A stretch of DNA of 64,000 nucleotides from Dyadobacter psychrophilus (GTDB taxonomy: Bacteria > Bacteroidota > Bacteroidia > Cytophagales > Spirosomataceae), in NCBI RefSeq assembly GCF_900167945.1, contig NZ_FUZA01000001.1, positions 1,364,001 through 1,428,000 of the forward strand, read 5' to 3'. Below, piece by piece: positions 17,776 through 26,955 of the stretch; the stretch's first letter is position 1, and each line of letters starts with the position of its first letter. A program made the position numbers and the translations under genes. A model generated the notes under the pieces. The model was not told where the DNA came from. It did not search any database and worked only from the letters and a program-made list of their open reading frames with translations.

Positions 17776-18495
17776 ATGACCCGACTAAGCGTTAATATCA
17801 ACAAGATTGCAACACTCCGCAACTCCCGCGGTGGTGATAATCCTAATGTTCTTAAAGTGGCGCTGGATTGTGAGCGGTTTGGTGCGCAAGGCATTACTGT
17901 GCACCCGAGACCCGATGAGCGACACATCCGCTATCAGGATGTTTATGATTTGAAGGAGGTTGTGACCACTGAATTTAACATTGAGGGAAATCCTTCTGAA
18001 AAAAAATTCGTCGAGCTTGTGCTGGCTAATAAACCGGATCAGGTTACGCTTGTGCCCGATGCATTGCATGCGATCACTTCCAATGCAGGCTGGGACACCA
18101 TCAACAACCGAAGCGAGCTCACCGATTTAATCCAGATATTTAGATCTGCCAACATCCGCGTTTCTGTTTTTGTGGATCCCGATGAAAGAATGGTCGAAGG
18201 CGCTAAGATCTGCGGCGCCGACCGGGTGGAGCTTTATACAGAGCCTTACGCTGCACATTATTTCGAAAACCGTCAAAAAGCCGTGCTTCCGTTTGTACAA
18301 GCAGCAGAAAAAGCCCGGGAAGTGGGCTTAGGTTTAAATGCAGGACATGATCTGAGCCTGGATAATCTTCATTTTTTGAAACAGAGCATTCCGTGGATGG
18401 ATGAAGTTTCCATCGGCCATGCCCTGATTTCGGATGCGCTTTATTTGGGACTGGAAAATACGATTCAGATGTATTTGCGGGAGCTGGAGTTGTGA
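17776..18495 (+). CDS. pdxJ: Pyridoxine 5'-phosphate synthase
   Basis: A 239-residue TIM-barrel enzyme that condenses 1-deoxyxylulose 5-phosphate with 3-amino-2-oxopropyl phosphate to pyridoxine 5'-phosphate, the last step of the deoxyxylulose-dependent vitamin B6 route. The PdxJ signatures are intact: [17 protein letters not shown] at the N-terminus, [28 protein letters not shown], and the C-terminal LNAGHDL and SIGHALI. I start at the ATG at 17776, which matches family length; the frame opens earlier (17707), but that stretch is the octamer repeat. It is convergent with the Gfo/Idh/MocA gene, 27 bases apart, with no visible terminator. Confidence 0.97.
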   Translation: MTRLSVNINKIATLRNSRGGDNPNVLKVALDCERFGAQGITVHPRPDERHIRYQDVYDLKEVVTTEFNIEGNPSEKKFVELVLANKPDQVTLVPDALHAITSNAGWDTINNRSELTDLIQIFRSANIRVSVFVDPDERMVEGAKICGADRVELYTEPYAAHYFENRQKAVLPFVQAAEKAREVGLGLNAGHDLSLDNLHFLKQSIPWMDEVSIGHALISDALYLGLENTIQMYLRELEL

Positions 18496-18522
18496 TGGCG
18501 GAGCGGGCTAGCACTAAGCCAT

Positions 18523-19977
18523 TTACCACCCCGTACGATATTCTCTCTTCACAAACTGGTTAGCTACGTCAAAGTTGGTAATCTTCATGTTGGCTCCGTC
18601 CCAGATTAGTTTTTGTCTTCCAGGAAAATTGAACCCACCTTTTCCGTCAGCTTTGGGCTCCCGATGCAGATAAGACCGCACGGCAAGGTTTCCCATTAAC
18701 ACAATTTCCGTTAAAGGACCCGATTCTTCAAAAGCCGAACTCGTGTAAGTGCCATGGCCTTTCTTGCACGCCTGAACGAATTGCTGCTGATGCCCTTCCG
18801 ATCCACCCGGAACCAATGCGCGTGGTTTTATATTCGGCCTTACGGTTTCAAATTTCTTTTCCGGCCATAAGCGTGGATTGTTACCAAACATTTCTGCGCT
18901 GATAATTCCTTTTGTCCCGGTGAAAAGCATTCCGCCATCCACACTTCCAAAAACGGTTTTATAGTCACAGGCTTCCGGCAACTGCGGGCGCATTCCGCCA
19001 TCGTACCAGGAAAAACTAATGTCCTTACCAGGTGTTTTGGAAGCGAATTTTAAATGTATGGAGGCAGAAGGCGGCGCAACATCGTCGAAAAACGCTTGCT
19101 CAAAAAAGTCAGCATAAACCGACCCTACACTGCATTCCACCGAGGTTGGATAGCCCAGCTTCAATGCGCGGAATGGCACGTCGATGAAATGGCAGCCCAT
19201 ATCGCCCAATGCGCCAGTGCCAAAATCCCAGTAACCACGCCATCTGAACGGCATATAGGCTTCATGATAATCCCGTTTTGGAGCCGTTCCAAGCCAGAGA
19301 TCCCAATCCACGCCTTGCGGAACGGGCTGCGATTCTCCTTTGTCTTTGGGCGATTTTACGCCTTGCGGCCAAACAGGGCGGTCTGTCCAGACTTCAATTT
19401 TGTGCACGTCGCCGATGACACCCGACTGAACCAATGCTTCTGTTTGTCTGGTGCCATCGCTGCTGCTTCCCTGGTTGCCCATTTGGGTCACCACTTTATA
19501 TTTTTTGGCAGCGTTTGTAAGATTACGCGCTTCCCAAATGTCTTTGGTAAGTGGCTTTTCAACGTAAACGTGTTTTCCCAGTTCCATACACGCCATTGCG
19601 ATAGGGAAATGCATATGGTCCGGCGTGGTAACCAGCACGGCGTCAATGTTTTTGGCTTCCTTTTCGAGCATTTTCCTGTAATCCTTATAATAAGGCGCAT
19701 TCGGAAATTGCTTGCGATATTTTACAGCCTGGCGGTCGTCCACATCACATAATGCGACAATATTTTCCGTTCCTTCATTATAGGATAGCCGAATATTCAC
19801 ATCGGCTTTTCCCCCGCAACCCACTGCGGCAATGTTCAGTTTATCGCTGGGCGGGATAAAACCTTTGCCCAAAACATGCCGCGGAACAATCATAAAAGTC
19901 CCTGCCGCCAGAGCGCCGGCTTTTATAAAATCCCTGCGCCTGATTTCATTTTTGCCGGGTTCAATTTGCTGTTCCAT
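18523..19977 (-). CDS. Tat-exported Gfo/Idh/MocA-family oxidoreductase
   Basis: A 484-residue NAD(P)-dependent oxidoreductase. Its N-terminus is a twin-arginine signal (RRRDFIKAGALAAG, residues about 13-26), so the folded enzyme is probably exported. The Rossmann fold follows (LNIAAVGCGGKADVN), and the EKP motif with its usual catalytic Lys is present (HVYVEKPLTKDIWEA). The C-terminal half has the large family extension (WDLWLGTAPKRDYHEAYMPF and GALGDMGCHFIDVPF) seen in exported members common in Bacteroidota and Planctomycetes. These act on sugars or sugar derivatives; some Tat-exported relatives are glycosidases or ketosugar enzymes that hold their cofactor tightly. The substrate is not identifiable. 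The SCP2-like gene is 72 bases upstream on the same strand. Confidence 0.9.
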   Translation of the reverse strand: MEQQIEPGKNEIRRRDFIKAGALAAGTFMIVPRHVLGKGFIPPSDKLNIAAVGCGGKADVNIRLSYNEGTENIVALCDVDDRQAVKYRKQFPNAPYYKDYRKMLEKEAKNIDAVLVTTPDHMHFPIAMACMELGKHVYVEKPLTKDIWEARNLTNAAKKYKVVTQMGNQGSSSDGTRQTEALVQSGVIGDVHKIEVWTDRPVWPQGVKSPKDKGESQPVPQGVDWDLWLGTAPKRDYHEAYMPFRWRGYWDFGTGALGDMGCHFIDVPFRALKLGYPTSVECSVGSVYADFFEQAFFDDVAPPSASIHLKFASKTPGKDISFSWYDGGMRPQLPEACDYKTVFGSVDGGMLFTGTKGIISAEMFGNNPRLWPEKKFETVRPNIKPRALVPGGSEGHQQQFVQACKKGHGTYTSSAFEESGPLTEIVLMGNLAVRSYLHREPKADGKGGFNFPGRQKLIWDGANMKITNFDVANQFVKREYRTGW

Positions 19978-20049
19978 AACACGTCATGATTTAGGTTGTA
20001 TTAAAATTTTAACCGTCAGGAGTGAAAAGGAAATGGTTTCAAAAGCCTA

Positions 20050-20352
20050 CTAACGTCCCCCGAAAGTTTCAGCGATTTTCATGGCGACACCCATGTCACC
20101 GTCGATTTTAAGTTTGCCGGTCATATAAGCCATCATAGCATTCAGATCGCCATCGATGAGTTTAAGGGCATTTTTTGTGGAAACTTCAAAAGTGCAATCT
20201 GCTTCCAGGTCGTCATTTGTCACTGAATTGGGAACTGATTTGGTATCTATAAATACGCTTCCTTCCTCCGTTTTGAATTTAACAGTGGCATCAAGGCCGC
20301 TGTCGGTTCCCAGGATATTTTTAACGCGATCGGTCAGAATTTGTAAGCTCAT
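20050..20352 (-). CDS. SCP2 sterol-carrier-like domain protein
   Basis: A 100-residue single-domain protein with the SCP2 pattern: TVKFKTEEGSVFIDTK, DLEADCTFEVSTKNALKLIDG and a C-terminal MAYMTGKLKIDGDMGVAMKIAETF. The fold makes a hydrophobic tunnel that binds lipids or acyl-CoA; bacterial free-standing members are poorly characterised. No signal peptide is seen, so it is probably cytoplasmic. It is divergent from the small membrane protein gene at 20509. Confidence 0.88.
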   Translation of the reverse strand: MSLQILTDRVKNILGTDSGLDATVKFKTEEGSVFIDTKSVPNSVTNDDLEADCTFEVSTKNALKLIDGDLNAMMAYMTGKLKIDGDMGVAMKIAETFGGR

Positions 20353-20508
20353 AACAGTTGGTCTTTGGGTTGTTGTAATATTTTCGGACTAAAAATGACA
20401 AATGTATGTTCACTTATAAGAATATTCAAATGGCTTTGGTGTTTTCAGCTAAAACCACAAATTTTACATCTTTCATCAGAAAATCCTGCTGATATTATTT
20501 ACTACCCA

Positions 20509-20997
20509 ATGAGTGAAACAGTAAATCGTCCTACGTTCCTTACCATATTGTGCATCCTGACTTTTATGAGTTCCGTTTCTGGTCTCTGGACCCAATCGGA
20601 AAGATTATGGAACCCCGAGATCATGGCCGACAAAACCCGTGAAACATTTGAAGGCGTGCGCGAAAATCTTGAAAATCAAGCAACGACTGCGGATACGAAG
20701 ACCATGGACAGAATGTTTGAAGCCGTGATCGAACAGACGACCGCCGGGTCGATCAAAACCGGGGCGATCATAATGCTGATCTTCGAATCGCTGTCCCTTT
20801 TTGCGGCCTATTTAATGTGGAATCTTGACAAAAGAGGGTTCTACTTATATATGGGTGGAATCGCCGTTGCATTTCTGTTGCCGCTGTTTCTGATCGGTGG
20901 ATGGCTGGGTGTTATTACATCCATGGCTGGGGTCTTCTTCAGTATTTTTATGCTAATTATGTATGCTTTCAATTTGAAACACATGCATTCAGCATAA
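20509..20997 (+). CDS. Small multi-pass membrane protein, unknown function
   Basis: A 162-residue protein starting at the ATG at 20509 (SETVNRPTFLTIL follows); the frame is open upstream to 20365, but that part has no protein-like character. It has four hydrophobic segments (about 10-28, 85-105, 110-130 and 135-157), with a charged, probably extracytoplasmic loop between the first and second (residues 30-80). I do not recognise a family beyond a resemblance to short uncharacterised membrane proteins of Bacteroidota. It lies 57 bases upstream of the PpiD-like foldase on the same strand, so co-transcription is possible. Confidence 0.75.
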   Translation: MSETVNRPTFLTILCILTFMSSVSGLWTQSERLWNPEIMADKTRETFEGVRENLENQATTADTKTMDRMFEAVIEQTTAGSIKTGAIIMLIFESLSLFAAYLMWNLDKRGFYLYMGGIAVAFLLPLFLIGGWLGVITSMAGVFFSIFMLIMYAFNLKHMHSA

Positions 20998-21054
20998 CCT
21001 CTTGCATTCCACGAAGAAAAGATTTTATTTTGCGGACTAATTTGAATCGAGAAA

Positions 21055-23172
21055 ATGGCTTTAATTACAAAAATCAGAGAAAAATCCGGGATCGCTGTGA
21101 CGGTTATCGCGATCAGTTTAATTCTTTTTATGGTGGGGGGCGACTTAATGGGCCCAAATTCCATGCTTGGAGGCGGAAATGACCAGACTGTTGGTGAGAT
21201 CGCCGGCAAGGACATTAACATCAAAGACTTTCAAGCGCGCGTAGACGGCTTTCGTCAAAATTACGAAGCGCAGTCGGGACGCAGCCTGAACGAAAATGAG
21301 CTGGCTTCGCTGAGGGATCAGGCCTGGAACCAATTCGTAGTTGACATTGCCTACAAAAAAGAATTTGAAGATCTTGGACTGACAGTTACTGACCAGGAAC
21401 TGGTTGACATGGTTCAGGGAAATCACATAAGCCCATCGATTCTACAAGCTTTTTCTGATCCTACTACGGGTAAATTTGATAAAAACGCCGTTGTTAATTA
21501 TCTGAAAAACCTGAAAACACTTCCTGTTGAACAACAAAAATCATGGGAGAATTTTGAGAAAAGCCTTCGTGAAGAACGCACACGTGCCAAATATGAAAAC
21601 ATGCTGAAACTTTCCACCTACATTCCGAAAGCGCAAGCTGAAAAGGAATATGTGGCTCAAACCAGCAAAGCAACATTGCGTTACCTGTATGTGCCTTATT
21701 TCTCGGTGGTAGATACAACAATCAAAGTTACAGACAAACAACTTGAAGATTATCTGAGCGCGCACCGTTCGGAATACAAAGGAACAGATACACGTTCAAT
21801 CGAATACGTTACATTTCCGATCCAGCCTGCCAAAGACGACAGCGCTGCATTGTATAGCGAAATCAAAGAACTTGCACGCGGCCTGGCTACGGCACAAAAC
21901 GATTCGGCTTTCGCAAGCATGAACTCAGACATTCCACTTCCTATTAATATGTCATTGGGAACCATGTCTGACCAGTTGAAAGAAGCCGTGAAAACATTCG
22001 TTCCGGGTGGTGTTTACGGTCCTTACCGCGAAGGCAACACTTATTATATTTACAAATACGGCGGAACACGCGTTGATACGGTTGCTTCTGCAAGAGCAAG
22101 TCACATTCTGATCCGTGCTGAAAACCAATCTGACTCTGCAAAAGCTGCGGCTCGTACGAAAGCAGAAGGCATTCTTGCACAGATTCGTGCCGGTGCCAAT
22201 TTTGAAGCATTAGCAGCAACAACCAGCGCTGATCCGCAGTCTGCACAGCGTGGAGGCGACCTGAGCTATTTCCAGAATAATGGGCAAATGGTTAAGCCTT
22301 TCGAAGAAGCTGTTTTTTCTGCAACGGCTCCGGGCTTGATCCCGAGATTGGTAGAAAGCCAGTTTGGTTTCCACATTATCAAGGTTACCGATCCGAAATC
22401 AAACACATTGTACCGCATTGCAGCCATTGGAAAAACGATTGCCCCAAGCCAGGCAACACGTGACGAGGCTTACAGAAAGGCGGATGAATTTGCGAACACT
22501 GTAAAAACAAAAACAGCATTTGATGAAGCTGTTAAGAAAAATAAAGCATTGGTTGTAGCCAATGCAAACCGTATCCCTGAATCTGCAACGAACATTAATG
22601 CAATTCAGAACGGCCGTGATATCGTAAGATGGGCATTTAAGGATGATTCAGACATTAACGAAGTTTCTCCTGTATTTGAAACCGAGGAACAATATATCGT
22701 AGCTGTTTTGGTTGGCAAGTCCGACGCGAAGGATGTAAAAGTGGCTGACTTCCGCGATGAACTGACAACAAAAGTGCGTAACCAGATCAAGGCTGAGCAA
22801 ATCACTGCGAAGCTGAAAGGCGCAACGGGTGATCTTCCTGCAATCGCTGCCAAATATGGCGCAGGTGCATTGGTTGAAAACGCAACAGACATTTCCCTTG
22901 CAACCGGTTTTCTTACCAGCGCAGGATTTGATCCAATTGCACTGGGTAAAGCATTTGGCTTGAAACCAGGTCAGAAATCAGGTGTGTTTACTGGCGAAAA
23001 TGGTGTTTTCATCATGGAGTTGGTTAGCAAAACAGAAGCGCCGAAGATCGCTGACTATACGCAATACAAGACGCAGTTGACACAATCTTTGGAAAGCCGC
23101 ATGTCGTATCTGGTAAATGAAGCCATTCGCGAGAATGCCAAAATCGAAGATCGCCGCGCGAAGTTCTTTTGA
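21055..23172 (+). CDS. PpiD/SurA-type periplasmic peptidyl-prolyl isomerase, membrane-anchored
   Basis: A 705-residue foldase. A single N-terminal membrane segment (about residues 12-32, GIAVTVIAISLILFMVGG) anchors it with the bulk in the periplasm, as in PpiD. A SurA_N-like chaperone region follows, then a parvulin (rotamase) domain at about residues 343-443 (SARASHILIRAEN, RGGDLSYFQNNGQMVKPFEEAVF and ESQFGFHIIKV), and a long C-terminal helical region. It would help outer-membrane and exported proteins fold, fitting a genome rich in SusC barrels. A good terminator follows at 23194-23234. Confidence 0.93.
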   Translation: MALITKIREKSGIAVTVIAISLILFMVGGDLMGPNSMLGGGNDQTVGEIAGKDINIKDFQARVDGFRQNYEAQSGRSLNENELASLRDQAWNQFVVDIAYKKEFEDLGLTVTDQELVDMVQGNHISPSILQAFSDPTTGKFDKNAVVNYLKNLKTLPVEQQKSWENFEKSLREERTRAKYENMLKLSTYIPKAQAEKEYVAQTSKATLRYLYVPYFSVVDTTIKVTDKQLEDYLSAHRSEYKGTDTRSIEYVTFPIQPAKDDSAALYSEIKELARGLATAQNDSAFASMNSDIPLPINMSLGTMSDQLKEAVKTFVPGGVYGPYREGNTYYIYKYGGTRVDTVASARASHILIRAENQSDSAKAAARTKAEGILAQIRAGANFEALAATTSADPQSAQRGGDLSYFQNNGQMVKPFEEAVFSATAPGLIPRLVESQFGFHIIKVTDPKSNTLYRIAAIGKTIAPSQATRDEAYRKADEFANTVKTKTAFDEAVKKNKALVVANANRIPESATNINAIQNGRDIVRWAFKDDSDINEVSPVFETEEQYIVAVLVGKSDAKDVKVADFRDELTTKVRNQIKAEQITAKLKGATGDLPAIAAKYGAGALVENATDISLATGFLTSAGFDPIALGKAFGLKPGQKSGVFTGENGVFIMELVSKTEAPKIADYTQYKTQLTQSLESRMSYLVNEAIRENAKIEDRRAKFF

Positions 23173-23193
23173 GCGATTCAAAATTTTTATTGA

Positions 23194-23234
23194 AAAAGAG
23201 GAGCAGAAATGATTTCTGCTCCTCTTTTTATTTT
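23194..23234 (+). terminator. Terminator after the PpiD-like gene
   Basis: A long stem (AAAAAGAGGAGCAGAAAT / ATTTCTGCTCCTCTTTTT) with a one-base loop, followed by a T-rich tail, begins 22 bases after the stop codon. Confidence 0.88.
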
Positions 23235-23316
23235 CACTGCAAATAATTCAGAAAAAAGTGATAGTATTGCAGCATGAAATGTCAATCTTACACTTATTAA
23301 TAAAGAACAAATCACA

Positions 23317-24645
23317 ATGAGCATCTTACTCGGAGAACAGGAGTATTTTAAAGGAATCGGCAAAATCGCATTTGAAGGTCCTGAAACAGATAATCCACTA
23401 GCGTATCGCTTTTATGATGAGAACCGCATTATAGCCGGTAAAAGCATGAAAGACCACCTTCGCTTTGCTGTTGCTTACTGGCACACATTCTGCGGCTCGG
23501 GACTTGATCCATTTGGAGGCCCTACACTTTTTTACCCTTGGGACAAAAAATCAGATGCTGTTGACCGTGCAAAAGATAAGGCTGATGCGGCATTTGAATT
23601 TATCACCAAGCTAGGCGTTCCTTACTATTGCTTCCACGATCTGGACGTTGTAGACTATGACGACGATGTGAAGACGAACGAAAAGCGTCTGCAAGCATTG
23701 ACGGCTTATTTGGGTGAAAAACAAAAAGAATCCGGTGTTAAATTACTTTGGGGAACTGCTAACCTGTTTAGCCACCATCGCTACATGAATGGTGCTTCTA
23801 CCAATCCCGACTTTGATGTTGTTTCGCATGCAGGTGCACAGGTGAAAATGGCTTTGGACGCTACAATCGCATTAGGCGGAGAAAATTACGTGTTCTGGGG
23901 AGGTCGTGAAGGCTATATGACCTTGCTAAACACGGATATGAAGCGTGAGCAGGAACATTTCGCGCAAATGCTTAAAATGGCTGTTGCTTATGCACGTGCA
24001 AATGGTTTTAAAGGCAAATTCTTTATCGAGCCAAAACCTTGCGAGCCTACAAAACACCAGTATGATTACGATGCGGCAACGGTCATTGGTTTCCTTCGCC
24101 AGCACGATTTGCTGGGTGACTTTGCATTAAACCTGGAAGTGAACCACGCTACATTGGCTGGACACACCTTTGAACACGAATTACAAGTTGCTGTTGATGC
24201 AGGAATTTTGGGTTCTATCGATGCCAATCGCGGAGATTATCAAAATGGATGGGATACAGACCAGTTCCCGAACGACATCGCAGAATGGACAAAAGCATTG
24301 CTGGTAATCCTGAAAGGTGGTGGACTGCAAGGCGGCGGAATCAACTTTGACGCAAAACGTCGTCGTAACTCAACGGATGTTGAAGATGTATTCCACGCAC
24401 ACATCGGTGGTATCGATACAGTGGCAAGAGCCCTAATCGTCGCAGATAAGATCATCCAAAACGGTGAATATGACAAAATCCGCACCGACCGTTACGCAAG
24501 CTTCGACAGCGGCAAAGGCGCAGATTACGAAAAAGGACAATTAAAACTGGAAGATCTGTTCGACCTGGCAGCAAGCAAAGGCGAACCTGCAACGCTTTCA
24601 GGTAAGCAGGAGTATTTGGAGAATTTGATCAATCGGTTTATCTGA
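23317..24645 (+). CDS. xylA: Xylose isomerase
   Basis: A 442-residue class II xylose isomerase converting D-xylose to D-xylulose (and often glucose to fructose) in the cytoplasm. Family residues are in place: the catalytic His in [13 protein letters not shown], the Trp/Asp-containing [10 protein letters not shown], the metal-ligand block [18 protein letters not shown], the [17 protein letters not shown] segment and DANRGD. The start codon and length match class II enzymes. No xylulose kinase is next to it; the convergent neighbour is a coiled-coil lipoprotein. The pentose could come from the glycoside hydrolases at 47605-49833, but nothing links them directly. Confidence 0.97.
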   Translation: MSILLGEQEYFKGIGKIAFEGPETDNPLAYRFYDENRIIAGKSMKDHLRFAVAYWHTFCGSGLDPFGGPTLFYPWDKKSDAVDRAKDKADAAFEFITKLGVPYYCFHDLDVVDYDDDVKTNEKRLQALTAYLGEKQKESGVKLLWGTANLFSHHRYMNGASTNPDFDVVSHAGAQVKMALDATIALGGENYVFWGGREGYMTLLNTDMKREQEHFAQMLKMAVAYARANGFKGKFFIEPKPCEPTKHQYDYDAATVIGFLRQHDLLGDFALNLEVNHATLAGHTFEHELQVAVDAGILGSIDANRGDYQNGWDTDQFPNDIAEWTKALLVILKGGGLQGGGINFDAKRRRNSTDVEDVFHAHIGGIDTVARALIVADKIIQNGEYDKIRTDRYASFDSGKGADYEKGQLKLEDLFDLAASKGEPATLSGKQEYLENLINRFI

Positions 24646-24698
24646 TTAAATCCGTGAACCTAAGCTAACTTATTCTGCTAGCCTGAGCGCTCCTATAC

Positions 24699-24768
24699 TT
24701 GTCATGCTGAGCGTAGTCGAAGCACGCTACTCCTTGGTAACGTGCTTCGACTACGCTCAGCATGACAA
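24699..24768. repeat. Large intergenic palindrome (REP/MITE-like)
   Basis: Two perfectly complementary 28-base arms (24699-24726 and 24741-24768) flank a 14-base loop in the gap between convergent xylA and the lipoprotein gene. The arm sequence (TTGTCATGCTGAGCGTAGTCGAAG...) resembles a motif that I recall as dispersed in many bacterial genomes. No T tract follows, so it is not a classical terminator; it could still stop or stabilise both transcripts. Confidence 0.85.
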
Positions 24769-24787
24769 CTATAAGGGCGTTCTGTTT

Positions 24788-25288
24788 TTACTCTTCACTC
24801 AATTCCTTATTGATAGCAACGATCCGTTGCTGTACTTCTTTTTGCACAGTTTCCAGCCGCTTGTCCTCCATTGGCTTGGCCATTTCGAGAATGTTGGCTT
24901 GCAGCAGATCGCGCTCTTTTACTGCTTTATCCATTTTTGCCGTTAAGCGCTTTTTAGCATCTCCATCCGAAGACTTTATTTTATCGTTAAGCTTTGCAAT
25001 GCGCTCCTGCAATTTTGATTCTTCTTTTTTCAACGAGGCCATGTAATCGCGCTGCTTTTCGTTGAGCTTCTGGTTCGCTTCCAGCAAATCTTCTTTCGCA
25101 TCGGCCATGTCCGTTGTGTCGGAAGTGTTGGCAACTTCTTCACTGGCTTCATCCGCTGTTTCAAGCGCCTTTTCCTCGGCGTTTGCCAGTTCCTTTCTGT
25201 CTTTATCAGATCCTGAGTTACAACTAACGAGCAACACGCCGGCTGCAATAGTTAAATTTGCAAAAATGGTTCTTGTTAACTTTCTCAT
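24788..25288 (-). CDS. Coiled-coil lipoprotein, unknown function
   Basis: A 166-residue protein starting at the ATG at 25288 (MRKLTRTIF); a further in-frame ATG four codons upstream (25300) is less likely. A lipoprotein signal ends at Cys23 (LLVSC). The mature part is very rich in Glu, Lys, Ala and Asp and is predicted by eye to be almost wholly helical, with heptad-like coiled coil at about residues 70-155 (KLNEKQRDYMASLKKEESK). No enzyme motif is present. It resembles small envelope lipoproteins that act as spacers or adaptors; I cannot name a family. Confidence 0.75.
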   Translation of the reverse strand: MRKLTRTIFANLTIAAGVLLVSCNSGSDKDRKELANAEEKALETADEASEEVANTSDTTDMADAKEDLLEANQKLNEKQRDYMASLKKEESKLQERIAKLNDKIKSSDGDAKKRLTAKMDKAVKERDLLQANILEMAKPMEDKRLETVQKEVQQRIVAINKELSEE

Positions 25289-25344
25289 TGTTAGTATCAA
25301 GTTTGGTGATGTTATCTCCTGACCTTCAAATACGATGCCAGCAA

Positions 25345-25375
25345 TAAAAAAGCCGCTGAAAATTTTCAGCGGCTT
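25345..25375 (-). terminator. Terminator of the 26956-30426 SusC / 25421-26926 SusD unit
   Basis: A perfect 26-base palindrome (arms AAGCCGCTGAAAA / TTTTCAGCGGCTT, 25350-25375) followed on the minus strand by TTTTTT. It lies about 45 bases after the SusD stop codon. Confidence 0.88.
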
Positions 25376-25420
25376 ATACTATATAAAGCTCAATAACTAA
25401 CCCAAATCTACATTCAGAAC

Positions 25421-26926
25421 TTAATATCCATTATTCTGGCGCAAGCTGGTGTTGTTGCGAATTTCAGAAGTAGGGATCGGGAACAGCAATTCCCTTTCTG
25501 TCACAGTTGGCCCGTAAGAGAATTTATGACCCACATAATTTTCAAAAGTTTTGGTTTTTACATTGAACGCTTTCCTCAGTCTCACCATATCAAACCAGGT
25601 GATGTTTTCGAAACACAGCTCGTGCCAGCGCTCTTTCCAGATTGCTTCACGCAATTTGTCCTTCGCTAGTCCTGCCAATGCAGGCAGTTGCGCACGGGTT
25701 CTGATGGCATTAACCGATTCAAGAACCTTGGCAGACGGGCCGGTTGCTTCGTTGGCAGCTTCGGCATATGTCAGCAAAACATCGGCATAACGGATTACAG
25801 GCCAGTTCAGATCACTATTCGCAGTGCTGGTTTGCGCTACGTTATCAAAATGTTTGTAAATAAAATATCCACCCAGATCCACTTCTTTGGTGCGATCTGT
25901 CTCATTGGTGAATTTAGTATAGAAAAATTGTTTCTCCTGAATCCGTAGATCGGCCGCATCGTACGATTTCACAAAATCCCCTGTCGAATAAATCCCACCC
26001 GTTTCATCCGAATATTGTGAGATGTTTTTGTTGTAAGGAATGATCGAAACCTGCCAGCTTGAAGGAAGGAGCTGCGTGCGGAACTGGATCATGAAGATGT
26101 TCTCTTCCACATTCTTTTTAGCCGGATTGTGCAGATCTGCATAAGTAGTGAATAGTTTAAATTGCTTTGAATCTATCACCTCTGCTGCTTTTGCTGCTGC
26201 CAGTGCGTAATGTGTAGCGCCTTTTTGCAAAGGAAATCCTGCCATAGTAAGGTAAACCTGCGATAGCAACGACTTTACAGCACCCATACTTACTTTTCCT
26301 GTTGCATCTGTCCACGGCAAACCCGATTCTTCGGCTAGCTTCAAATCGGAAACAATTAGATTATATACATCTTCAGGACTCGACGCGGACGGTTTCAATT
26401 GTTCCGAATCCAGATTAACGGGCTCAGTGACCAGTGGAATGTTACCAAACAGCCGAACGAGATTGAAGTAATAAAACGCTCTAAGAAAATATGCTTCCCC
26501 AAGGAGTTTCTTCACTTCCGCGGCATCCATGGCCGGAATAGTCGGCACTTTGGCGATGGATAAATTTGCGTTCGCAATTCCCCGATAATAGGAGCCCCAA
26601 TAAGTTTGGCCATAACCATTATCCGAAGTGTTTCGGAGGTCTTTGACAAAATAGCTGTTCACAGCCTGCCCCAAATCCGTTCCTGCCAGACCGGTTGCGA
26701 ATTCGGTCATCATCCAGGGGCCGCCACCGAATCCACTGCCTAGCGGATCACGCAAAGGTGCATATATGGCACTTACAGAACTCCTGCCATGTGCAGGCTG
26801 CGTGAAATAATTCTCTACCGTAAAATTGCTGGGATCGGACTCGTCCAGGAAGTCACTGCATCCCGTTGCCCAGAATACGCTCAAAAATGTTGTGAGCAGG
26901 CCGATTCTTTTAGTTAATTTATTCAT
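25421..26926 (-). CDS. SusD/RagB-family nutrient-binding lipoprotein (ECF module 1)
   Basis: A 501-residue SusD homologue with a lipoprotein signal ending at Cys23 (FWATGC) and the mature start SDFLDESDPSNFT. Family patterns include LLGEAYFLRAFYYFNLVRLFG (around residues 145-165), RYADVLLTYAEAANEA and the C-terminal WKERWHELCFENITWFDMVRLRKAF. It is the surface-exposed partner of the SusC 30 bases upstream. The pair lies downstream of an ECF sigma and FecR gene, so expression is probably induced when the substrate is sensed through the SusC STN domain. A clean terminator follows. Confidence 0.93.
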   Translation of the reverse strand: MNKLTKRIGLLTTFLSVFWATGCSDFLDESDPSNFTVENYFTQPAHGRSSVSAIYAPLRDPLGSGFGGGPWMMTEFATGLAGTDLGQAVNSYFVKDLRNTSDNGYGQTYWGSYYRGIANANLSIAKVPTIPAMDAAEVKKLLGEAYFLRAFYYFNLVRLFGNIPLVTEPVNLDSEQLKPSASSPEDVYNLIVSDLKLAEESGLPWTDATGKVSMGAVKSLLSQVYLTMAGFPLQKGATHYALAAAKAAEVIDSKQFKLFTTYADLHNPAKKNVEENIFMIQFRTQLLPSSWQVSIIPYNKNISQYSDETGGIYSTGDFVKSYDAADLRIQEKQFFYTKFTNETDRTKEVDLGGYFIYKHFDNVAQTSTANSDLNWPVIRYADVLLTYAEAANEATGPSAKVLESVNAIRTRAQLPALAGLAKDKLREAIWKERWHELCFENITWFDMVRLRKAFNVKTKTFENYVGHKFSYGPTVTERELLFPIPTSEIRNNTSLRQNNGY

Positions 26927-26955
26927 TTTACTTCAAGTAAGAGTCTTTAATGATG

